Positions 1-6,142 of a DNA stretch of 13,636 nt are shown in pieces. The position numbers were made by a program, and so were the translations under genes. Below the pieces are notes generated by a model, which was not told where the DNA came from, made no database searches, and worked only from the letters and a program-made list of their open reading frames with translations. Position 1 is the stretch's first letter. Every line of letters starts with the position of its first letter. This stretch comes from Actinomycetes bacterium (GTDB taxonomy: Bacteria > Actinomycetota > Acidimicrobiia > Acidimicrobiales > Acidimicrobiaceae): NCBI GenBank assembly GCA_021790495.1, contig JAJYGZ010000284.1, positions 1 to 13,636 of the forward strand, read 5' to 3'.

Positions 1-1672
1 TAACCGCGACGTACGGGGCTTTAGCATCGAATCCTGTGCTCTCCCACGTCGCTGCTTTTGCAATTGACTCGCGAAGTGCAAACTCACCCAGTTCGACAAT
101 GAGATCGCTCTGTTCGGCGATGGGAATGAATACGTCTGGTGATACCATGCCGTGGCTGGGATGCCGCCAGCGCATCAAAGCCTCATAGCCGACGATGCTA
201 CCTGTATCCAGGTCCACGATGGGCTGATAATGCATCGCGATCTCGCCATGTTCGAGCGCGTGGGAGAGGTCCTGGGCAAGCTTGAAGCTATTGGTGGTGC
301 GAGTGCGCATCTCCGGGGTGAACAGGACCGTACGGGCCTTGCCCTGGCGCTTTGCTTCGTACAATGCAGTATCGACGTCCTGGACAAGCTCGGTGCAGTC
401 GGTATTTTCCCCGGGATCACAAACCACCACCCCGATGCTTGCGCTTTGTTTCAAATTGGTTCCGGCGAAGACGAAAGGCTCTGCTAAAGCGCCGCGCAGG
501 CGTTCGGCGATTGCGTACGCCTCGGCGGAATGTGCAAGCCCCTCGGCCAAGTAGATGAAGGCATCCCCGGCGAAGCGGGCCAGAGTGTCCGAGGAGCGGG
601 CCACCTTCTCGAGGCGGCGCGCCAACGCTACAATCAGCTGATCTCCGACGTTGTGTCCGAGGGTCTCGTTGACGCCCTTGAAGTCGTCAAGATCCATCAG
701 CAGCAGGGCGCTCTGGGTGCCTTGGCGAACGGCTCGGTCATGCGCGCGGGAGAAGCGATCCTCAAATAGCGCTCGGTTCGGCAGTCCGGTAAGGGAGTCG
801 TGCAGGGCCTGATGGGAGAGTTGTGCGGCGAGGGTCCGCTCTTCGGTGACATCGCGAACCGAGGTGATCGCGAAGGAGGGCTTTCCATTCTCATCCCGGG
901 CGATCGACCTAGATACTTCTGCGAAGACCACCGCTCCGCTCTTGTGCAGGAAACGCTTGGTATAGCGCAGTTGACTCGCCTCACCCCGAGCCATCTGGGC
1001 GTTGATCGCCTTGCTGACGTCGAGATCATCGCGGTGAGTGTATTCCAGAAAGCTCAGGCCGCGAAGCTCCTCTTCGCTGCGGCCGAGCATCTCGCAGAAC
1101 GCGCGGTTGGCTTGTAGGACGTGTCCCTCCAAATCCGCCACCGCCATCGCGGCCATGTTGTCATCGAAGGCGAGGTGGAAACGCTCTTCGCTCTTTGCAG
1201 ACGCCTCAGCGGCCGCTTGCACCTTCGCCGCGGCACGGGTCTCCTCGAAGCTGGCGCCGAGCAGAATAGCGGTGACGAGCACCATCGCAAAAGCGCTCCA
1301 GGTACCCAAGAGTTCGGTCGCGGTATGGGGCGCGAAGAGCTCGGGGAGAACCAGTGCGGCGATGCCCGCGAGCGCGGTACCGAGGGATCCCACCAGTCCG
1401 AAGGTAGCACCGGCGTATACGACGGGTACGAGCAGCAGCAGCGCCCAGAGAAATTCCGGCATGACTGTAACGGCCCCTCGAAGGACGAAGTCGGCCCCAA
1501 GGTGGACAACTAAGACCAAGGCCACCATAGTTTGGGCGGCCCAGAAGCGGCGGTCAGAAAGCGGGGGGTGCGCAAGGTTGCTAAGCAGGCCCTTGACGGA
1601 CAGGCGGGCGGTGCGCCAACGGGCTTTGCTCTCGATCACATGCCTCTCCTGCTCGGTTCTCTTTCGGTACAT
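1..1672 (-). CDS. Membrane PAS-GGDEF-EAL cyclic-di-GMP protein (3' end outside window)
   Basis: About 557 residues are visible and the frame is still open at base 1. From the N-terminus I see: four hydrophobic segments (about 44-58, 72-90, 93-110, 122-140), a short Ala/Glu-rich linker, a PAS domain (about 160-277, ending in the usual DVTEER linker), a GGDEF domain (about 280-450, with HDSLTGLPNR and DLDDFK), and the start of an EAL domain. The EAL part shows the YEALMRW motif (catalytic Glu497, bases 182-184) and FIPIAEQSDLI. The GGDEF signature is degenerate, AGDAF at 368-372, while an RxxD inhibitory site (RSSD, 359-362) sits the normal five residues before it. I infer a phosphodiesterase or c-di-GMP receptor rather than a cyclase. 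The start is the ATG at 1672; in-frame GTGs at 1675 and 1678 are closer to the GGAG at 1684-1687 and could be used. An in-frame TGA lies upstream near 1705. The rest of the EAL domain must be read to judge activity. Confidence 0.9.
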   Translation of the reverse strand, partial: MYRKRTEQERHVIESKARWRTARLSVKGLLSNLAHPPLSDRRFWAAQTMVALVLVVHLGADFVLRGAVTVMPEFLWALLLLVPVVYAGATFGLVGSLGTALAGIAALVLPELFAPHTATELLGTWSAFAMVLVTAILLGASFEETRAAAKVQAAAEASAKSEERFHLAFDDNMAAMAVADLEGHVLQANRAFCEMLGRSEEELRGLSFLEYTHRDDLDVSKAINAQMARGEASQLRYTKRFLHKSGAVVFAEVSRSIARDENGKPSFAITSVRDVTEERTLAAQLSHQALHDSLTGLPNRALFEDRFSRAHDRAVRQGTQSALLLMDLDDFKGVNETLGHNVGDQLIVALARRLEKVARSSDTLARFAGDAFIYLAEGLAHSAEAYAIAERLRGALAEPFVFAGTNLKQSASIGVVVCDPGENTDCTELVQDVDTALYEAKRQGKARTVLFTPEMRTRTTNSFKLAQDLSHALEHGEIAMHYQPIVDLDTGSIVGYEALMRWRHPSHGMVSPDVFIPIAEQSDLIVELGEFALRESIAKAATWESTGFDAKAPYVAV

Positions 1673-2241
1673 CACCACAACGTCTCCGAAATACTTGCCT
1701 CGTCACAGCCGATAGCAGCGACGGTTGCATCCATGAGAAAACGGCCCTGGGCAATAAAAGAGGAGCCTTACAACGGTATTATCGCCATTTTCAAGCCCTT
1801 TCTTGAGACTTACCGGGTGGAAGACCCATGCGAGTCTTGTCAGCGGCGAAATCTCCTTTTTGCTTTTACTGCTTTGCTAATGCTTGTCACTATCTCATCC
1901 ACCGTGGAGTTGCCGACCGCTATCGCATTCGTAACTCATTCTCCCTATCCCTGGTATTGGCGCTGATCGAGACAAAATAAAGAACCCGGTGCCACGAGAA
2001 ATCCTTGGCCAAGACCGCCAGGCCGTCGTTAATCCACTGCGAGGATCCGCCAAACCCACCCGCTGATTCGTAATTCTGCCAACAGGGAATCAATAAGGGG
2101 GAGTGCAGGCAAACCCCATGACGGACGGAAGTGCTCGACGTCCAATCTTTGCGCAAAACCACAGAGCAATCTGTCCGGCCAAGTGGGATTCCGCCAGAGC
2201 CTGGCGTCACGGCGGGTGTATGCTACCAATGTTCATTTGTA

Positions 2242-2255
2242 GTTTGGTTCCAAAC
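2242..2255. promoter_or_regulatory. 14-bp palindrome, operator-like
   Basis: GTTTGGTTCCAAAC has 6-bp arms (GTTTGG/CCAAAC) around a 2-base centre. It lies 10 bases before the start of the acyl-CoA dehydrogenase remnant. Its size and position suit a dimeric repressor such as a TetR-type regulator of fatty-acid genes, but no regulator gene is nearby and I see no second copy. It could be a leftover of the decayed gene's promoter. Confidence 0.3.
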
Positions 2256-2265
2256 GAGTGATGCT

Positions 2266-2400
2266 ATGGGCTTTGAACCACGACCTAAGGTCAAGGATCT
2301 GCACGAGCGGTTACAGGCCGTCATTGACGAATCTGTCTGCCCCGCCGAGCAAAACTCCGAACAGCAGGTGCGCGAGGTCGCCCACACCACGGATCCGATT
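2266..2400 (+). pseudogene. Acyl-CoA dehydrogenase N-terminal remnant
   Basis: From the ATG at 2266 the frame reads MGFEPRPKVKDLHERLQAVI followed by DESVCPAEQ and QQVREV. This closely follows the N-terminus of ACAD10/11-type acyl-CoA dehydrogenases, which typically read like F-x-P-S-P-(K/R)-V-K-x-L-x-x-R-L-x-x-F-M-D-E-H-V-Y-P-A-E. After about 40 residues the likeness stops. The frame ends at 2625, whereas an intact enzyme needs about 400 residues, so most of the gene is missing. A second, weaker trace lies in another frame near 2505-2575 (K-x-W-S, then PR and F-x-VMGR), similar in order to the family's KWWS...DPRC...VMGKTD segment. A broken beta-oxidation gene fits the neighbouring CoA ligase. 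The family assignment comes from remembered patterns, not an alignment. Confidence 0.45.
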
Positions 2401-2640
2401 CCGAACTTCGCCAATGGTCCGATGGGCTTCACTGCAAGTGCATCATTGGCGAGGCGCCCAATCCACCTCTTCTCGCCGCCCCTTTGGTCGCGCGGGCGAC
2501 AAAGGCCTGGTCTCATTACCGAGCACGCCAAGCCCAATGCAGCCCCCGGGTGTCCTTTGCGGTTATGGGAAGGAGCCGGGGCGGTACTTTACGGTTCCGT
2601 CCTGGCCTCGGTAAGAGCCGACTAGTTCGAGGCAGGAGAC

Positions 2641-4173
2641 ATGACAAAAGTAATCAAAGAAGGCATGCCGGCGCGCATCACTCCGTTTGATGATTCGCAG
2701 CTTCATCGGGGTACCGATGGTGCGATCCACTATTCGGCAATTGATAGCACCCTAGTCTCGATGCTCAGGCGCTCTCGGGACGCCTTCCCGGATGTCGAAG
2801 CCGTAGTCGAGGTCGGTGGCCCACGCCTGACATTCCGTGAGTTTTGGGACCGGAGTGCCGAGGTCGCTGGCGGACTCCGCAATTCGGGCGTGGGCGCCGG
2901 GGATCGCGTCGCTTTGCAGTTGCCGAACGGCGCCAACTGGACGCTGGCATTCTTCGGCACGATCTTCGCCGGCGCAGTGGTGGTGCCGGTGAACACCCGC
3001 TTGACGGAATCCGAAACTAACTATATCCTCGGCGACTGCGGAGCGAAGGTCGTCTTGCGCGCCGGAGACAGCCTCCCTCTCGGCAATCCGTACATCTACG
3101 AGAATGCTTCTGCGACGGATTTGGCGGGGATCTTCTACACCAGCGGCACAACGGGCTTTCCCAAAGGGGCAATGACTTCGCATGAAAACTTCCTCTCCAA
3201 TGTCGAGACTGCGTGTCGGGTGGTTCCCCTGCCAAAGCGAGGCATGCGCACCTTGGTTTCCGTGCCTCTCTTCCATGTCACAGGTTGCAACTCTCAGCTT
3301 TTGCCAGCCCTCTCCCTAGGCGGAACTACCGTGGTGCTGCCCGCCTTTGAGGTGCACTCCTTCTTGAAGTCGATCACCGACGAGCGGATCAATCTACTGA
3401 CGTCTGTTCCCGCGATTTACTGGTTAGCGATGAACCAGCCCGAGTTCGCCGACCTCGACCTGCGCGGGGTCGAGTACGTTCTCTACGGCGGTGCTCCTAT
3501 TCCACCGGAATTGGTGCGAAGAATCATGAGGGCATTCCCCGGCGCGAGAGTTGGCAACGGCTTTGGACTGTCCGAAACTGCCTCGATTGCCACTTTCTTG
3601 CCTCATGAATATGCCGAAAGTCGTCCCGAGACAGTCGGATTCGCGGCGCCACCGGTCGAGCTGGACTTATTCGAACAAGACGACGCCTCCGATGTTGGCG
3701 AACTGCTCATCAAGGGGCCCAATGTCGTAAAGGGTTACTGGAACAACGAGAAAGCCACCGCCGACGCCTTCGTCGACGGCTGGCTGCACACCGGGGACAT
3801 GGCCAGGCTGGATCCCGACGGTTTTTGCCAAATAGTCGACCGCAAGAAGGACATGCTCAACCGCGGCGGCGAAAACGTCTACTGCGTAGAGGTCGAGAAC
3901 GTCCTCGCCGAGTTCCCCGGCGTCTTTGAAGTAGCGGTGGTTGGAGTCAACGACCCGATGATGGGAGAGAAAGTCGGTGCCGTCGTGGTCCCGGTCCCCG
4001 GGGTGAAGTTCAATCCCCTCGAGATGCTCGAGTTCGCTTCTTCGCGACTCGCGAACTTCAAAGTTCCCCAGTATGTGATAACTAGAAATGAGCCACTTCC
4101 GAGGAATCCCGGCGGGAAAGTATTGAAGGCGCCTTTGCGAAACGACGCTAACTGGGGTCCTTCATTGCGCTGA
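2641..4173 (+). CDS. AMP-forming acyl-CoA ligase (ANL superfamily)
   Basis: A 510-residue adenylating enzyme that would convert a carboxylic acid, ATP and CoA to acyl-CoA through an acyl-adenylate in the cytosol. Motifs appear in order: the phosphate-binding loop YTSGTTGFPKG (166-176), YGGAPIPPE (282-290), GFGLSE (308-313 region), GWLHTGD (380-386), the hinge region VDRKKDMLNRGGENVY (399-414), and PRNPGGKVLK with the catalytic lysine at K493. The stretch before the phosphate loop is short: only about 27 residues lie between GAKVVLR and the loop, where relatives usually have some 50-60. The start ATG has GAGG eight bases upstream (2629-2632); Met9 is an alternative. It lies 118 bases before the lactonase gene on the same strand, probably co-transcribed. 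The substrate cannot be read from sequence; a fatty, aromatic or hydroxy acid is possible. Confidence 0.92.
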   Translation: MTKVIKEGMPARITPFDDSQLHRGTDGAIHYSAIDSTLVSMLRRSRDAFPDVEAVVEVGGPRLTFREFWDRSAEVAGGLRNSGVGAGDRVALQLPNGANWTLAFFGTIFAGAVVVPVNTRLTESETNYILGDCGAKVVLRAGDSLPLGNPYIYENASATDLAGIFYTSGTTGFPKGAMTSHENFLSNVETACRVVPLPKRGMRTLVSVPLFHVTGCNSQLLPALSLGGTTVVLPAFEVHSFLKSITDERINLLTSVPAIYWLAMNQPEFADLDLRGVEYVLYGGAPIPPELVRRIMRAFPGARVGNGFGLSETASIATFLPHEYAESRPETVGFAAPPVELDLFEQDDASDVGELLIKGPNVVKGYWNNEKATADAFVDGWLHTGDMARLDPDGFCQIVDRKKDMLNRGGENVYCVEVENVLAEFPGVFEVAVVGVNDPMMGEKVGAVVVPVPGVKFNPLEMLEFASSRLANFKVPQYVITRNEPLPRNPGGKVLKAPLRNDANWGPSLR

Positions 4174-4188
4174 ATTCGCCTCCGTAAA

Positions 4189-4202
4189 GGCTCAACCGAG
4201 CC
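4189..4202 (+). other. Small hairpin between ligase and lactonase genes
   Basis: GGCTC-AACC-GAGCC forms a perfect 5-bp stem with a 4-base loop, 15 bases after the ligase stop. A second GAGCC copy at 4207-4211 could pair with the same left arm. There is no T-tract, so I read it as a possible mRNA processing or partial attenuation structure, not a full terminator. Confidence 0.25.
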
Positions 4203-4280
4203 GTCGGAGCCAAAACAGAAATAGCAAGTGGATAGGTATTGGTCGGCACAAGGTGCCTGAGATCGGCGAGGAAACTGACT

Positions 4281-4286
4281 AAGGAG
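4281..4286 (+). promoter_or_regulatory. Shine-Dalgarno site of the lactonase gene
   Basis: AAGGAG lies five bases before the ATG at 4292 and fixes that start. It is stronger than the ligase's own site, which suggests the downstream gene is translated independently. Confidence 0.75.
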
Positions 4287-4291
4287 AAGAA

Positions 4292-5269
4292 ATGGCGGTA
4301 GTTGAGACTGTTCAGGGCCCGATATCCGTGGACGAACTCGGGGTGACCTTGATGCACGAGCATGTTTTCGTACTTTCGGCTGAGGTCCAGCAAAACTATG
4401 AGACGGAATGGGGCGAGGAAGAAGCGCGCGTGGAGGCCGCAGTGGCGAGGCTAAATGAACTAGCTGCCGCTGGGGTCTCGACGATAGTAGACCTCACGGT
4501 GCTCGGTCTTGGCAGATACATCCCGCGGATCCAGCGCATAGCCGATAGGACTCCGATAAACATCGTCGCCGCCACCGGGCTGTATACCTATAACGAGCCG
4601 CCGCTTTATTTCCACTTTCGCGGTCCGGATCGACTCCTGGGCGGTCCGGAAAAGATGTTGGAGATGTTCGTGCGCGACATCGAGATAGGCATTGACGACA
4701 CTGGGGTCAAGGCAGGGATTTTGAAGTGCGCCACGGACGAACCCGGCGTCACCGCCGGAGTCGAGCGAGTTCTCAGGGCGGTAGCGAAAGCTCACCTTAT
4801 GACGGGCGTGCCAATATCTACTCACACTTTCGCCCATTCGAGAGTGGGTCTCGAACAACAGCGGATCTTCAAAGAAGAGGGCGTGGATTTGACCAGGGTT
4901 GTGATAGGCCACTCCGGCGACACCACCGATACCGATTACCTTGAAGAGCTGATCGATAACGGTTCTTACATCGGAATGGACCGGTTCGGAATCGACCTTC
5001 TCCTGCCGTTCGAAGATCGAGTTGATACCGTTGCCAAGATGTGCGCCAAGGGCTACGCGGAGAAGATGGTTCTCTCTCACGATGCGGCGTGTCACAACGA
5101 CTGGCTCGATGACGCGGTTGTCGCAGTAGCGACCCCGCGCTGGAACTACCTCCATATCACCCAAGATGTCATTCCAGCCTTGTTGTCCAAGGGCGTCACC
5201 GAGGCTCAGATCCACACCATGATGGTCACGAATCCGCAAAAGATCTTCTCGGTACAGGGGAAGTACTAA
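4292..5269 (+). CDS. Phosphotriesterase-like lactonase (PTE/PLL amidohydrolase family)
   Basis: A 325-residue binuclear-metal TIM-barrel hydrolase, full length for the family. The metal ligands are all visible: HxH at H22 and H24 (MHEHVF), bridging lysine K145 (GILKCATDEPG), H178 (STHTFAH), H207 (IGHSGD) and D264 (LSHDAACHNDW). MDRFGID (229-235) and the loop-8 Trp (W271) follow the pattern of lactonases such as SsoPox, where the corresponding motif is DRYGLD, rather than that of true paraoxon-degrading phosphotriesterases. The likely reaction is hydrolysis of lactones, possibly N-acyl-homoserine lactones, to hydroxy acids. No signal peptide is seen, so it is probably cytosolic. The adjacent CoA ligase could activate the released acid. 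Family membership is firm; the exact lactone is not. Confidence 0.9.
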   Translation: MAVVETVQGPISVDELGVTLMHEHVFVLSAEVQQNYETEWGEEEARVEAAVARLNELAAAGVSTIVDLTVLGLGRYIPRIQRIADRTPINIVAATGLYTYNEPPLYFHFRGPDRLLGGPEKMLEMFVRDIEIGIDDTGVKAGILKCATDEPGVTAGVERVLRAVAKAHLMTGVPISTHTFAHSRVGLEQQRIFKEEGVDLTRVVIGHSGDTTDTDYLEELIDNGSYIGMDRFGIDLLLPFEDRVDTVAKMCAKGYAEKMVLSHDAACHNDWLDDAVVAVATPRWNYLHITQDVIPALLSKGVTEAQIHTMMVTNPQKIFSVQGKY

Positions 5270-5331
5270 CTCCTACATTGAGAACTCCACCGCTGCGACG
5301 GGCCTACTCGCTAGGAGCCAAAGTCGCCTCG

Positions 5332-5359
5332 GGTCTAAGGCTACGCTCGGCCTTGGGCC
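5332..5359 (+). terminator. Possible terminator hairpin between convergent genes
   Basis: Bases 5332-5341 pair with 5350-5359 to make a 10-bp stem (two G-U wobbles, GGC/GCC at the tip) around an 8-base loop, 62 bases after the lactonase stop. There is no T-tract, which is common for actinobacterial terminators. On the opposite strand the wobbles become mismatches, so it suits rightward transcription better. An alternative fold, CGGCC-TTG-GGCCG (5348-5360), overlaps it. Confidence 0.4.
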
Positions 5360-5396
5360 GCGATGCCCGACACGGCAATCATGCCCGCCATCACTA

Positions 5397-6086
5397 CTAG
5401 GACTTCTGGTACACGCTCACCGAGAGAAAATGAATCGGCAAGACCTTCAGCACGGTCGGGCCGTGCGGTATGTCGCCCTCGAACTGCAAGGTGTCGCCGG
5501 CTTCCATCATGTAGCGCTGCCGACCATAGGTGTACTCCATCACGCCATCGAGCATGTATAGCATCTCGATGCCCTCGTGCTGAAACAAGGGAAAGACTTC
5601 GCTTGGCTCGGTGAGAGAGACAAATAGCGGCTCGATGTGCTTATAGGGTCCGCGCATGCTTCCGAGAAGTTCGTAGCGATGTCCGGCCCGAGTTCCCTGG
5701 CGAATGATCTCCGGACCGCTGCCCGCCTTGACAAATACCGCGTCGCGCTCCTCGGAAAGCCCGCGAAACAACGAGGTGACCGGCATCTCGAGCGCGGCTG
5801 CGAGGCGTTCGAGGGTGGCCAGGCTGGGCGAAGTCTGGGCATTCTCGATCTTGGAAAGCATCCCTTTGGAGATCTCGGAACGCTGGGCCAAAGCGGCGAC
5901 GCTCAACCCTATCGCCTTGCGGCGGCTCCTGACATGATTCCCGATCACCCAACCCAGCTGAGAGTGCGCCCCAACGGCGCTATCGGCGCCACTTTGAGGG
6001 CTGGGGTCCAGGTCCGCGTCACCCGCGGGAACGCCGCCCCTCTCAGCATCGTGCGCAGTTGATTCGGCCTCGCGAGGTGACTCCAT
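5397..6086 (-). CDS. XRE-family regulator with C-terminal cupin domain (PuuR-like)
   Basis: A transcription factor with an N-terminal helix-turn-helix (about residues 46-107 from this start; RSRRKAIGLSVAALAQRSEI, then SKGMLSKIENAQTSPSLATL) and a C-terminal small-barrel cupin (about 150-225; HEGIEMLYMLDG, then GDTLQFEGDIPHGP). This is the architecture of PuuR and similar regulators that sense a small ligand in the cupin. It is the last gene of the glx-like operon, so it probably regulates that operon and itself. The start is uncertain. An in-frame TTG at 6137 lies only five bases after the oxidoreductase stop, but its extra 17 codons are AT-rich and look non-coding. I prefer the ATG at 6086. 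Neither has a clear Shine-Dalgarno site. About 45 residues before the HTH are Ala/Gly/Pro/Asp-rich and probably disordered. Confidence 0.87.
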   Translation of the reverse strand: MESPREAESTAHDAERGGVPAGDADLDPSPQSGADSAVGAHSQLGWVIGNHVRSRRKAIGLSVAALAQRSEISKGMLSKIENAQTSPSLATLERLAAALEMPVTSLFRGLSEERDAVFVKAGSGPEIIRQGTRAGHRYELLGSMRGPYKHIEPLFVSLTEPSEVFPLFQHEGIEMLYMLDGVMEYTYGRQRYMMEAGDTLQFEGDIPHGPTVLKVLPIHFLSVSVYQKS

Positions 6087-6142
6087 AGCCTGGGATTCTA
6101 AAGAAATTTCGCCAAGATTCGGCCCGGATGGTGCCAAAGGCT

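Larger units (their letters stand above)
1673..2640. other. Long intergenic region with gene remnants
   Basis: Almost 1 kb separates the c-di-GMP gene (leftward) from the acyl-CoA ligase (rightward). No intact gene with a convincing start, Shine-Dalgarno site and family resemblance is present. Open frames exist on both strands but they overlap one another and resemble nothing I recognise. The right part (2130-2640) carries coding-like remnants, described separately. The rest (1735-2130) holds nothing I can name. The promoters for both flanking genes should lie here, but I cannot place convincing -35/-10 pairs. Confidence 0.6.

Noticed and set aside
1532..1966. 144-codon rightward frame with a hydrophobic end, over the start of the c-di-GMP gene
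   Set aside because: Its first part is antisense to the real gene and the rest has no motif or ribosome site.
2090..2160. GCAGGCAAACC and nearby bases, resembling part of a class-I c-di-GMP riboswitch
   Set aside because: The following conserved blocks and helices are not in order, and it points away from the c-di-GMP gene.
1920..2229. Two overlapping leftward frames (96 and 66 codons), considered as transposase or gene remnants
   Set aside because: I could not match either to any family, there are no terminal inverted repeats, and they overlap in different frames.
4460..5239. 259-codon open frame antisense to the lactonase gene
   Set aside because: It is the mirror frame of a gene whose metal ligands are all conserved; no recognisable domain or start signal.
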